From Pandoraea faecigallinarum (lineage in GTDB: Bacteria; Pseudomonadota; Gammaproteobacteria; Burkholderiales; Burkholderiaceae), in NCBI RefSeq assembly GCF_001029105.3, contig NZ_CP011807.3, positions 2,728,001 through 2,792,000 on the forward strand: a stretch of DNA of 64,000 nucleotides, read 5' to 3'. The position numbers were made by a program, and so were the translations under genes. Each line of letters begins with the position of its first letter. Position 1 is the stretch's first letter. Shown here one piece after another: positions 55,269-63,664 of this stretch. The notes beneath the pieces were generated by a model. The model saw nothing but the letters and a program-made list of their open reading frames with translations. It ran no database searches and was not told the origin of the DNA.

Positions 55269-57089
55269 TCAGAATGCGCCCGCGGCGATCGGGCCGGCGG
55301 CTTGTCCGGGACCGAAGACCACGTCGCGATACGTCTTGCCGGCGGGGATCATGGGATAGACGTCGTCCTCGCGCGCGACCAGGACGTCGAGCAGATACGG
55401 CTCGCTCGGGTCTTCGAGCATGCGCGCGAGCGCCGCAGGCAGTTCCGCCGCACGCGTGACCCGGGCGCCGGCGACGCCGTACCCGGCCGCAATCGTCACG
55501 AAATCCGGGTACGGATGCCCTTCGTCCGCGCCCTGCGGCGCATTCGGGTCGACCAGCGACGACGCCACGCGATTACGCGAATAGATCATGTCCTGCCACT
55601 GACGCACCATCCCCAGCCACTGGTTGTTAATGACCAGCACCTTGACGCCCAGGCGGTAGCGGCGGCATGTCGAGAGTTCGTTGACGGACATGTTCAGGCT
55701 GCCGTCGCCGTCGATGTCGACGACCGGCACGTCGGGCAGCGCCACCTTGGCGCCGATGGCTGCCGGCAGGCCGAAGCCCATCGTGCCGAAACCCGCGCTC
55801 GAGAGAAATGTGCGCGGCTCGCGAAGGCGCAGGTGCTGCATGGCCCACATCTGATGCTGCCCGACGCCGGTGGTCACGACCGCTTCGGGCGGCAGCATCG
55901 CGGCCAGCGCCGCGATGACGTCGACACCCGTGAGCACGCTGCCATGCGCAGCGCCGCTCGGCAGCGGGGCGCGCAGCGGGTGCGCCTCGCGACGCTCGCA
56001 AAGATAGGCATGCCATGCCGGCACGTCGCGACGCGCGGCGTGGGCAAGCAGCCCGGCAAAGGCATCGCGCAAATCCGCATGGACACCGAGCGTCACGGGC
56101 TTGTTCTTGCCGATTTCGGCCGCATCCACGTCGATATGAACGATCTTGGCGTGACGGGCAAACTGGGGAGGATCGCCGATGACACGGTCATCGAAGCGCA
56201 CGCCGAGCGCCAGCACGAGATCGGCTTCGTTCACGGCGACGTTGGCCGCATAGGCCCCATGCATGCCGAGCGGCCCCAGCAGCAGCGGATGGTCGTCCGG
56301 TACCGCGCCGAGTCCCATCATCGTGAGGGCCACCGGACAGTCGAGCGCCTCGGCAAGTGCCACGAGTTGCTCGCCCGTACCCGAAGCGATCACACCGCCG
56401 CCCGCGTAAATCACGGGACGCTCGCTCTGCGAGAGCAGCGCCGCGATGCGTTGCGCCGTCTCGTCGCTCATGCCGGCGGGCGTGGCCGGCGTAAAGCGCT
56501 TGTCCGTCGGCTGATCGGGGCGCGCCTGCTGGATGTCCTTCGGAAAGTCGAGCAACACGGGGCCGGGACGCCCCGCCAGCGCACAGGCGGCGGCTTCGCG
56601 CAGTGCGGCGGGGATGTCGCGCGCCTCACGCACCTGACGGGCGAGTTTCGTCACCGGCTTGGTGATTGCCACGATATCGACTTCCTGAAACGCATTCTTC
56701 CCGAGCCAGTGCGTGGCCACGTTACCGGTGATTGCCAGAATCGGCACGGAATCGCTGGCGGCGTCGGCAATGCCCGTCACCAGATTGGTCGCACCGGGGC
56801 CGGAAGTCGCCAGACAAACGCCCAGCTTGCCCGTGGCGCGGGCATAGCCCTGTGCGCCGAAGACGGAACCCTGCTCATGTTCGGTCCGTACCAGCGTAAT
56901 GGAGACCCGCGAGAGGGCGTCGAGCATTTCGAGGTTGGCCCCGCCCGGGTAGCAGAACACCGTATCGATACCGATATCGACCAGCGTGCGTGCAATAAGG
57001 TCTGCTCCCTTGGCAGACAACGGGGCAACGGGCTGGGCGACGGCACCGGTCGCGGTTTCGGCAGCGGGCAGAGTCAAGTCGAGTTTCAT
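55269..57089 (-). CDS. Acetolactate synthase large subunit-like ThDP enzyme
   Basis: A 606-residue ThDP-dependent decarboxylase/ligase. The catalytic Glu is in LVRTEHEQGSVFGAQGYARA, with SGPGATNLVTGIADA, an AHAS-type AFQEVDIVAITKPVTK segment, and a ThDP motif DIDGDGSLNMSVNELSTCRRY (split: DIDGDGSLN, MSVNEL). The AHAS reaction (2 pyruvate to acetolactate) is likely but no small regulatory subunit (ilvN) is adjacent, so it may be a catabolic or specialised paralogue. The ATG at 57089 has AGGAA some distance upstream. It is divergent from an Lrp-type regulator and ends at a strong terminator. Confidence 0.87.
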   Translation of the reverse strand: MKLDLTLPAAETATGAVAQPVAPLSAKGADLIARTLVDIGIDTVFCYPGGANLEMLDALSRVSITLVRTEHEQGSVFGAQGYARATGKLGVCLATSGPGATNLVTGIADAASDSVPILAITGNVATHWLGKNAFQEVDIVAITKPVTKLARQVREARDIPAALREAAACALAGRPGPVLLDFPKDIQQARPDQPTDKRFTPATPAGMSDETAQRIAALLSQSERPVIYAGGGVIASGTGEQLVALAEALDCPVALTMMGLGAVPDDHPLLLGPLGMHGAYAANVAVNEADLVLALGVRFDDRVIGDPPQFARHAKIVHIDVDAAEIGKNKPVTLGVHADLRDAFAGLLAHAARRDVPAWHAYLCERREAHPLRAPLPSGAAHGSVLTGVDVIAALAAMLPPEAVVTTGVGQHQMWAMQHLRLREPRTFLSSAGFGTMGFGLPAAIGAKVALPDVPVVDIDGDGSLNMSVNELSTCRRYRLGVKVLVINNQWLGMVRQWQDMIYSRNRVASSLVDPNAPQGADEGHPYPDFVTIAAGYGVAGARVTRAAELPAALARMLEDPSEPYLLDVLVAREDDVYPMIPAGKTYRDVVFGPGQAAGPIAAGAF

Positions 57090-57260
57090 GGGTACGTGTT
57101 TTCCTGCTGAGGCAAACGGCTTAGGGAGAGAACTGCGGCGAATATCACCGATAGGTGCAAAGTTTACGGAGATCTGCCGGTAAATGCTTCGCGTAACGTT
57201 GACAAAACTCCGCCGGTTACACATGATTCATTCAATTTTTTCTATATTTTGGAATAAATC

Positions 57261-57767
57261 ATGCAAATCGACGAATTCGACGAGAAAATCCTCGCGCTTC
57301 TTCAGGAGGACGCCTCGCTTTCGGCTGCCCAGATCGGCGAGCGCATCGGCCTGTCGCAGTCGCAATGCTGGCGCCGTATCGACCGTCTCGACGCCGAGGG
57401 CGTGATCGAGCGGCGTGTCGCGCTCGTCGACCGCAAGAAGGTCGGCCTGAACGTGATGCTGTTTGCACACGTAAAACTGGCTGGCCATAACCGCAACGCA
57501 CTTCCGGAATTTTCGAAAGCGATTCAGGCGTTTCCGGAAGTGCTCGAATGCCACGTGCTGATGGGGAACGTCGACTTCCTGCTTCGTATCGTGACGCGCG
57601 ACGTCGACGCCTACGAGCGCTTCTTCTTCGAACGGCTCTCCCAACTGCCGATGGTGCAGGAGGTCAACTCCATGATCGCGCTCTCGCAGATCAAGTCCAC
57701 GACGGTCCTGCCGATCGGCAGCGCGCAATCCATCGGTCATTCCGGCGGGCACGGTAGCCAAAGCTGA
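57261..57767 (+). CDS. Lrp/AsnC family transcriptional regulator
   Basis: A 168-residue feast/famine regulator. The N-terminal HTH is DEFDEKILALLQEDASLSAAQIGERIGLSQSQCWRRIDRLDAEGVI (key parts: LSAAQIGERIGLSQSQCWRR, RRVALVD), followed by an RAM/effector domain containing FPEVLECHVLMGNVDFLLRIV. It lacks a good GGAG but has an AT-rich leader (57220-57260). Its divergence from the acetolactate-synthase-like gene suggests it controls that gene with an amino acid as effector. Confidence 0.9.
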   Translation: MQIDEFDEKILALLQEDASLSAAQIGERIGLSQSQCWRRIDRLDAEGVIERRVALVDRKKVGLNVMLFAHVKLAGHNRNALPEFSKAIQAFPEVLECHVLMGNVDFLLRIVTRDVDAYERFFFERLSQLPMVQEVNSMIALSQIKSTTVLPIGSAQSIGHSGGHGSQS

Positions 57768-57952
57768 CACGGTGGACGATAACGCCCTGCTGACAGACGC
57801 CTGTCACGAACCCGCCGCTAGACTGGCATTTGCCCGGGACCAGCCCGCGCTCATGCCGCGCCCGCGCGGAATGTGGCATCGAAGGCAACGGCGCACGTTG
57901 GACAGCGCCATCGCAAGCCTCTATCCTTAAGCATCCACTATGGGAGCCTTGC

Positions 57953-58507
57953 ATGAAACGTTGGTTCGGAATGACTGCCGCAGCCGCCATCATTGGCGTG
58001 ACCGCCTGGTGCATGATCCCCGCCCACGCAGCGTTGCAGAACGGCGCCGCCGCGCCCGACTTCAAGGCACAGGCGTCGCTTGGCGGCAAGGTCTTCACCT
58101 TCTCTCTCGCCGACGCCCTCAAACAGGGCCCCGTCGTGCTGTACTTTTACCCCGCCGCGTTCACCAAGGGCTGCACGATAGAGGCGCACGACTTTGCGGA
58201 GGCGACCGACAAGTTCAAGGAAATGGGCGCAACGGTCATCGGCGTTTCGCACGACAACATCGATACGCTCAACAAGTTTTCCGTGTCCGAGTGCCGCAGC
58301 AAGTTCGCCGTGGCAGCCGACACCGACCAGAAGATCATGAAGTCGTATGACGCCGTACTGGCGCTCAAACCCGACATCGCCAACCGCATTTCGTATGTGA
58401 TCGCCCCCGACGGCAAGGTCATCTACAGCTACGTCAGCATGGACCCGGACAAGCACGTCCAGAACACGATGGCCGCCGTGCGCAAGTGGCACGAAGCCCA
58501 TCGTTGA
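57953..58507 (+). CDS. Exported peroxiredoxin (AhpC/TSA family, Bcp-like)
   Basis: A 184-residue thiol peroxidase with an N-terminal signal peptide (TAAAAIIGVTAWCMIPAHA), unusual because Bcp/PrxQ proteins are normally cytoplasmic. The peroxidatic Cys lies in YPAAFTKGCTIEAHDF (FTxxC[TS]) and a second Cys in SVSECRSKFAVA could act as the resolving residue. The C terminus VQNTMAAVRKWHEAHR matches the family. It probably reduces peroxides in the periplasm. GGGAG lies 5 bp before the ATG. Confidence 0.88.
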   Translation: MKRWFGMTAAAAIIGVTAWCMIPAHAALQNGAAAPDFKAQASLGGKVFTFSLADALKQGPVVLYFYPAAFTKGCTIEAHDFAEATDKFKEMGATVIGVSHDNIDTLNKFSVSECRSKFAVAADTDQKIMKSYDAVLALKPDIANRISYVIAPDGKVIYSYVSMDPDKHVQNTMAAVRKWHEAHR

Positions 58508-58525
58508 CGCAGTTTCGCTAGATCC

Positions 58526-58624
58526 GCTTTACCTGCTTTACCTGCTTTACCTGCTTTACCTGCTTTACCTGCTTTACCTGCTTTACCTGCTTTACCTGCT
58601 TTACCTGCTTTACCTGCTTTACCC
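58526..58624. repeat. Tandem repeat, eleven units of 9 bp (GCTTTACCT)
   Basis: Ten perfect GCTTTACCT copies (58526-58615) and one degenerate copy GCTTTACCC (58616-58624) fill most of the 147 bp between the peroxiredoxin and hemolysin III genes. It is not coding in either direction with support. Copy number could alter the spacing to the downstream gene. Confidence 0.97.
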
Positions 58625-58654
58625 GCTTTCCACGGCTTCCCCGATGAGGATGGC

Positions 58655-59326
58655 ATGAGCACGGCACCACCCACCGCGAGGGCAGTCGCTCGCGCGCAGA
58701 CCCGCAGCGAAGAACTCGCCAACAGCGTCAGTCACGGCCTCGCCTGTCTTGCTGCGCTCGCGGCGATTCCGTTCCTCTTCACGGCCGTGCGTGGGCCGCT
58801 GCCCAGCCCGAGCACGGTGCAGCAGATCGGCATTGCCGTGTTCGCCGTCACGATGGTCGTGGTCTATCTGGCGTCCGCGCTGTATCACGGGCTGCCGGAC
58901 GGTCGCGCGAAGCGCCTTTTCATGCGGGTCGATCACTGCGCCATCTTCCTCTTCATCGCGGGGACCTACACGCCATTCACCGTCAAGATCCTCAACGATC
59001 CGTGGGGCTGGCCGCTGCTGACCGGCGTCTGGACGATGGCGATCGCCGGTCTGATCGCCAAGTCGCTCGGCTTGCTCGACCGCCCGCTTGTCTCGACGCT
59101 GCTCTATATCGGACTCGGCTGGATCGCCGTTCTGGTCGCCGGCCCCGTGCTTGCCGCCATTCCGGGACCGGGTGCCGGATGGTTGTACGCGGGCGGCGCA
59201 GCCTACACTGTCGGTGCGATCTTCTACTCGCTCGACGGCCACATCAAGTTCGGACATCTGGTGTGGCACCTGTTCGCCATCGGCGGCACGGTTTGTCACT
59301 ATCTCGCGGTCTGGCGCTACGTTTGA
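58655..59326 (+). CDS. Hemolysin III family protein (TrhA/YqfA-like)
   Basis: A 223-residue seven-helix membrane protein of the PAQR-like hemolysin III family. Diagnostic motifs are ELANSVSHGLACLAALA (Ser, His), YLASALYHGLPDGRAKRLFMRVDHCAIFLFIAGTYTPF (key parts: SALYHGLPD, MRVDHCAIFLFIAGTYTP) and HLVWHLFAIGGTVCHY, which together carry the His, Asp and Ser zinc ligands. TrhA affects membrane fluidity; cytolysin activity is not implied. GAGGATGG lies just upstream of the ATG, about 30 bp after the 9 bp repeat array. Its last 15 bp begin a 13 bp repeat. Confidence 0.9.
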   Translation: MSTAPPTARAVARAQTRSEELANSVSHGLACLAALAAIPFLFTAVRGPLPSPSTVQQIGIAVFAVTMVVVYLASALYHGLPDGRAKRLFMRVDHCAIFLFIAGTYTPFTVKILNDPWGWPLLTGVWTMAIAGLIAKSLGLLDRPLVSTLLYIGLGWIAVLVAGPVLAAIPGPGAGWLYAGGAAYTVGAIFYSLDGHIKFGHLVWHLFAIGGTVCHYLAVWRYV

Positions 59327-59389
59327 GCGCTACGCCTAAGCGATACATCTAAGCGATACACCCAAGCGATACGTCCAGGCGACATGTCC
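59312..59389. repeat. Tandem repeat, six units of 13 bp overlapping the hemolysin III stop
   Basis: Units recur every 13 bp from 59312: two start in the coding end (TGGCGCTACGTTT, GAGCGCTACGCCT) and four follow in non-coding DNA (AAGCGATACATCT, AAGCGATACACCC and so on). The repeat therefore seems to have grown out of the last codons (WRYV-stop). Confidence 0.9.
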
Positions 59390-59416
59390 GCGCAATACCC
59401 CCACGCCATCGCACGC

Positions 59417-61222
59417 TCACGCAGAACGACCCCGGACGCGGGGCTCGCGCCCACAGTCTTCCAGCCTCTGCGCCAGACGCTCGCATCGGGCCGTCAACGC
59501 CGGATCGCCGAACATCCGGCACGCGCCGCGCATGCGGTGCAGCAGCAATTGGGCCGCATCGATGTCGTCCGCGCGGCGTCTGGCCATCAGACGTCGAAAG
59601 CGCGCCAGATCCTTTGCCATTTCGTCTCGCATCATTCGCCTTGCATGAGGATCGTCTCTCATCGCGGGAAGCCGCTTGCGGGGTTGCCCCACTGCATCGC
59701 ACGACAGGCCGGCGTCCACATCGCCCACCCGCGCCCCGTCGAGGGACTGCACCTCGGGCCATCGAAGGGCCAATATCTGCGCCAGCCGCTGACGCGAGAC
59801 CGGCTTCGTCAACACCTCGTCGATCCCCGCCTCGCGAGCCGCGCGTGCCTCCACGACAGACCCTGTTACCGCGAACACGACGGGTTCCCGCCGGCCGAGC
59901 ATCGGCGCAAGGGCATGCAACGTCTTCGATAGCGTCAGACCGCTCACGCCATCGAGATGCACGTCCGTGAGTACGACATCGACATCGCGCGCGATCCACT
60001 GCACCAACGCCTCGGTCAGATCTTCCGCGCTTGCCACGTGGCACCCGAGCGCGGCCAACTGATCGCCGAGGACCGTCCGGTTCATCACGTGATCGTCCAC
60101 GACGAGCGCCTGCAGCCCTTCACGCACGGCGACCTGCGCCACCGGCACCTCGAGAGGTACCTCGACCGGCACATCGCGCCGGGTCGCTCGTGGCAATGCG
60201 GTGCCCCTCCCCGCCCCTTCGGCGCTCGGCCCCGCGGCTATCCCGGCATGCGCTCCAGCCGCCCGGGCCAATGGCACCGACAGATGAAATCGCGCTCCGC
60301 TCGTGCACGGCTGCGCACACAGCACGCCCCCAAGGCGTCCCGCCCATTGACGCGCAATCCACAGCCCCAGTCCGGTGCCCGGCGTTGCCCTTGTCCCATC
60401 GGCTCGCGCGTAAGCCGCGAAAACGGCATTCTCCATACCCGCCGGAATGCCCGGCCCGGTGTCCATGACCTGAATCGTCAGCCGGCACGCCTCGGTGTTA
60501 CGCCGCCTTGCGGCCCCCGGTGTCCCCGCGTCGTCTGCACGACCGGTCGCCGGTGCCCAGGAAACCCGGATGGCGACACCACCGCAGGCTGTGTACTTCA
60601 GGGCGTTATCGATCAGGATGCGCACGATTTGCCGCAATCGATTGGCGTCTCCCCAAAGGAAAACCGGGACGTCGTCCGCAATCTCGCACGTCAGGTCCAG
60701 CCCTTTGGCGCGCGCCGCGTCGGCAAAGGCATCGACCTCGGCGTCGAGACACGCCCGCGCTTCGAACGCCGCCTCGCGCAGCGGCAGTTGTGCAATCTCC
60801 CCCTGCCCGAGTTGCAAGACGTCGTCCACGGCACCGGCGAGCACATCGAGCATGCTTCGCATGGTGCCGAGCCGTCGGCGGGGCGCATGCGCGCCGGCAA
60901 GGTGCGTGGCGTCGTCCCACATGGCGTCGATTTGCCCCTGCAAAACCTGTAGCGGCGCGCGAAGCTCATGCACCAGCGCCATACGGAATGTCGCAATGTC
61001 GCTCACGCCCTCGTCGCCCTCGTCGCCCCCGGCAGCCTCGGCATCAGCGGCAACCTCGGCCCCGACACCGGCAGTCGTACCGGCAGTCATACCGGCGGTC
61101 ATACCGGCTAAGACCTCGCACGGGCCATTCCTTACACATCCTTCCAGCGAACCGTCGTTATCGGCCTCGTGCCGCTGCGCATCCGGGCTTGCGGATCGGA
61201 ACTTGAATTTGTCGAGATTCAT
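59417..61222 (-). CDS. Soluble hybrid histidine kinase with receiver and HPt domains
   Basis: A 601-residue protein with no membrane helix or obvious sensor. After a 75-residue disordered, repeat-containing N terminus come HisKA (MALVHELRAPLQVL, H85), HATPase (NALKYT, DTGPGI, GTGLGLWIA), a receiver (VVDDHVMN, LTDVHLDG with the phospho-Asp) and a C-terminal HPt (LLLHRMRGACRMF). The chain His-Asp-His would need a separate output regulator; none is encoded nearby. It is divergent from a chemotaxis receptor. The ATG at 61222 lacks a strong ribosome site. Confidence 0.87.
   Translation of the reverse strand: MNLDKFKFRSASPDAQRHEADNDGSLEGCVRNGPCEVLAGMTAGMTAGTTAGVGAEVAADAEAAGGDEGDEGVSDIATFRMALVHELRAPLQVLQGQIDAMWDDATHLAGAHAPRRRLGTMRSMLDVLAGAVDDVLQLGQGEIAQLPLREAAFEARACLDAEVDAFADAARAKGLDLTCEIADDVPVFLWGDANRLRQIVRILIDNALKYTACGGVAIRVSWAPATGRADDAGTPGAARRRNTEACRLTIQVMDTGPGIPAGMENAVFAAYARADGTRATPGTGLGLWIARQWAGRLGGVLCAQPCTSGARFHLSVPLARAAGAHAGIAAGPSAEGAGRGTALPRATRRDVPVEVPLEVPVAQVAVREGLQALVVDDHVMNRTVLGDQLAALGCHVASAEDLTEALVQWIARDVDVVLTDVHLDGVSGLTLSKTLHALAPMLGRREPVVFAVTGSVVEARAAREAGIDEVLTKPVSRQRLAQILALRWPEVQSLDGARVGDVDAGLSCDAVGQPRKRLPAMRDDPHARRMMRDEMAKDLARFRRLMARRRADDIDAAQLLLHRMRGACRMFGDPALTARCERLAQRLEDCGREPRVRGRSA
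61067..61102 (-). repeat. Tandem repeat, three units of 12 bp in the hybrid kinase N terminus
   Basis: ACCGGCAGTCAT-like units at 61067, 61079 and 61091 encode Thr-Ala-Gly-Met repeats (GMTAGMTAGTTAG) in the kinase's disordered leader. Confidence 0.75.
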
Positions 61223-61380
61223 CGCGCCATTGACGCCGCATCACGATTCACGCGTTTCGGCGTACTGAAGAAAGTGAAAGAGGCTTCAAGTCTGGCCTGT
61301 TGCGCGTCGCTTGCGACTGCGCAAATTCCGAACTTTTCGGGCCGCCGCAGCACTTTCGGAATCGCCCGAGCCCGAACAGC

Positions 61381-61408
61381 TCAAGTTCTGCTTCTCATAT
61401 GCCGATAA
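61381..61408 (+). promoter_or_regulatory. Sigma-28 (FliA)-type promoter of the chemotaxis receptor
   Basis: TCAAGTTC (61381-61388), 12 bp, then GCCGATAA (61401-61408) closely matches the flagellar class III consensus TAAAGTTT-N11-GCCGATAA, with a perfect -10 and one extra spacer base. It lies 88 bp upstream of the receptor ATG in the correct orientation. Confidence 0.72.
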
Positions 61409-61495
61409 TCCCTATGCTCCGTCCCGCATTCACCGATGGACGGGGAGGTCGCGCAACCTCCTGGCACGGCCTGGGCATCCACAACATCGATCCAT

Positions 61496-63139
61496 ATGTA
61501 TAAGAACATTACGATTCGGGCCAGTCTGACGCTGGTCTTAGGTTTGCTTGGTGCACTACTCGTCCTCGTCAGCGTGCTGGGTCTCAAAGCGCTTGGCTCC
61601 AGCAACGAATCCCTGAGCAAGATGGCCACGGAGGACACCCCTGCGCTGGCCGAACTGAAGGGAACCGGCGAGCAAATTCTCCGCACGCGCCTGTCCATGG
61701 CGACGTACGCGTCGTACGTCAGCCTCGGGGCAGATCCGGACGAATCCGAAAAAGTCCTCAAACGAGGGACCCAATACATCGCGGCGTCGGACGCCCTCTG
61801 GAACGATTATCTGAAACGTCCCAAAGAAGATGCGCACGAAGCGGAGGTCGCCAAATCCGCCGATGAAAAACGCCGCGCCTTTTTCGACAAGGTCATCACG
61901 CCGGCCCTCAACTCTCTGAAGCAAGGTGACGTCGCAGGCTTCCACCAGATCCAGGCACGCATTGCGCCAGCGGCCTACAACAGTCTGGACACGCTCATGC
62001 GTGAGCTTCAGGACATGCAGGTCGCGCGTCAGAAAGCCCGGTATGAGGCCGCCCAGACCCGCTACAACACCATGCGCATCGCGTTGGGTGCCACGCTCGC
62101 GATCGCCCTGTTGCTTGCCCTGTGGGGCCGCGCCATGCTCGCGCGCGCCGTGCTGCGCCCGATTCGCGAAGTCATTGCCTATTTCGAGCGCATGGCCGCG
62201 GGCGATCTGAGCCAGCGCATCGAACAGCGCACGCGCAACGAGATGGGCCAGCTTTTCGGCGCGCTCGGCCGCATGCGCGACGGTCTTGCCAACACGGTCG
62301 GCACGGTACGCGAGAGCACCGAGGCCATTCACGGCAGCGCCCGCGAAATCGCCGATGGCAACGCGGATTTGTCGCGCCGCACGGAGTCCCAGGCGTCGTC
62401 GCTGGAACAAACGGCGGCGAGCATGGAGGAACTGACCGCCGTCGTCAAACAAAACGCCGAGAACGCACGTGCCGCAAGCCAGCTCGCCGTCACGGCATCG
62501 GAGACGGCCGCGCGGGGCGGCGACGTGGTTCAGGAAGTCGTCACCACGATGCGCGATATCGCCGAGGCATCGCAAAAGGTCAGCGACATTCTCACCGTCA
62601 TCGACGGCATCGCCTTCCAGACGAACATCCTGGCGTTGAACGCCGCCGTGGAAGCCGCGCGCGCGGGCGAACAGGGTCGCGGTTTCGCGGTGGTCGCGGG
62701 CGAAGTGCGTACGCTGGCGCAACGCAGCGCGTCGGCCGCCAAGGAAATCAAGGGATTGATCGAAGCGTCGGGCACGCGCGTGGAAGCCGGCACCCGGCTG
62801 GTCGAGCGCGCAGGCGCAACGATGTCGGAAGTCGTGCAGTCGGTCAAACGCGTGACCGACATCATGGGCGAGATTTCGGCCGCCAGCGTCGAGCAATCCA
62901 GCGGTATCGAGCAGGTCAACATGGCTGTCACGCAAATGGACGAGATGACGCAGCAAAACGCCGCACTCGTCGAGGAAGCTTCGGCCGCCGCCGCCGCCCT
63001 CGAGACGCAGGCGGCACGTCTGCGCGAGTCGGTCGCGCTGTTCCGGCTGTCGGCGCACGAAGCCGCCCACCCGGCTGCGGCCGTGACGGGCGATGCGTCG
63101 GGCGCTGCCGCTCCCGGCGCACTGGCGCTCGCCGCGTAA
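61496..63139 (+). CDS. Methyl-accepting chemotaxis protein
   Basis: A 547-residue inner-membrane chemoreceptor. TM1 is at about 8-30, a four-helix-bundle periplasmic domain (31-188, TarH-like, with [20 protein letters not shown]) and TM2 at 190-212 are followed by HAMP, then the signalling domain whose tip is [40 protein letters not shown] (key parts: [36 protein letters not shown]). Methylation-type Glu/Gln pairs occur in [18 protein letters not shown]. There is no C-terminal CheR-binding pentapeptide. The ATG at 61496 has a weak ribosome site. A sigma-28 promoter precedes it. Confidence 0.94.
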   Translation: MYKNITIRASLTLVLGLLGALLVLVSVLGLKALGSSNESLSKMATEDTPALAELKGTGEQILRTRLSMATYASYVSLGADPDESEKVLKRGTQYIAASDALWNDYLKRPKEDAHEAEVAKSADEKRRAFFDKVITPALNSLKQGDVAGFHQIQARIAPAAYNSLDTLMRELQDMQVARQKARYEAAQTRYNTMRIALGATLAIALLLALWGRAMLARAVLRPIREVIAYFERMAAGDLSQRIEQRTRNEMGQLFGALGRMRDGLANTVGTVRESTEAIHGSAREIADGNADLSRRTESQASSLEQTAASMEELTAVVKQNAENARAASQLAVTASETAARGGDVVQEVVTTMRDIAEASQKVSDILTVIDGIAFQTNILALNAAVEAARAGEQGRGFAVVAGEVRTLAQRSASAAKEIKGLIEASGTRVEAGTRLVERAGATMSEVVQSVKRVTDIMGEISAASVEQSSGIEQVNMAVTQMDEMTQQNAALVEEASAAAAALETQAARLRESVALFRLSAHEAAHPAAAVTGDASGAAAPGALALAA

Positions 63140-63183
63140 TGCGCAGGCCGCTCGAACGTCACCCGTAGTTCATTCCATCCGAT

Positions 63184-63231
63184 GATGCCCGGTCCGCTCG
63201 ACGGGCATCGCCGGGCATCGCCGGGTATGCC
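63184..63231. terminator. Hairpin and 10 bp repeats between the receptor and acylphosphatase genes
   Basis: GATGCCCGG (63184-63192) pairs with CCGGGCATC (63211-63219). CGGGCATCGC is repeated at 63202 and 63212, with a degenerate third copy at 63222. Lying between convergent genes it may end transcription from both, though no U-run is present. Confidence 0.5.
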
Positions 63232-63242
63232 GGGGATGTCCG

Positions 63243-63527
63243 TCAGATACTGGCTCGCTGCTCGAAGCCCTCCAGCGGCGACTCAGCCACCCACGCCTTG
63301 TCGACGTCGCAAGACGACACCTGCGCGCCTGGCGGCCCCTGCCGCAGCCATTCACACAGCGCCAGCAACTGGGCGGCCTCGCCCTGGGCGATGACCTCGA
63401 CCGTGCCGTCACGGCGGTTGCGTACCCAGCCGGCGACTCCAAGCTTGCGCGCCTCGACCACGCACGCCGCGCGGTAGCCCACGCCCTGCACCAGTCCGTG
63501 CACCACGATTTGCCACGTCGCCGTCAT
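63243..63527 (-). CDS. Acylphosphatase
   Basis: A 94-residue enzyme hydrolysing acyl phosphates. Both active-site residues are present: Arg in VHGLVQGVGYR and Asn in GWVRNRRDGTVEV. The fold is complete through LCEWLRQGPPGAQVS. The ATG at 63527 has AAGGGGAGGGG upstream; an earlier in-frame start would add a non-conserved leader. It lies 137 bp after the reductase gene, separated by a terminator. Confidence 0.92.
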   Translation of the reverse strand: MTATWQIVVHGLVQGVGYRAACVVEARKLGVAGWVRNRRDGTVEVIAQGEAAQLLALCEWLRQGPPGAQVSSCDVDKAWVAESPLEGFEQRASI

Positions 63528-63596
63528 CGCCCCTCCCCTTGCCGGTCCTGTTCTGCCCGGCGACCACGCCGAAGCGGCGCCCCCTGAGCGGGATGG

Positions 63597-63623
63597 AAAA
63601 AGGGCCCGATGCATATCGAGCCC
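63597..63623 (-). terminator. Intrinsic terminator of the flavoprotein reductase gene
   Basis: On the minus strand GGGCTCGAT-ATGC-ATCGGGCCC, with one mismatch, is followed by TTTTT. It begins 41 bp after the stop at 63665. Confidence 0.8.
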
Positions 63624-63664
63624 CGTTGTAACGCCTGTTACGTTAGCACACTGTGCGCGTACGT

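Noticed and set aside
58526..58624. CRISPR-like regularly repeated array
   Set aside because: The unit is only 9 bp and there are no spacers; it is a simple minisatellite.
58429..58722. A Gly-Lys-Ala repeat protein on the minus strand across the 9 bp array
   Set aside because: It exists only because the repeat is open in that frame, overlaps two real genes and has no ribosome site.
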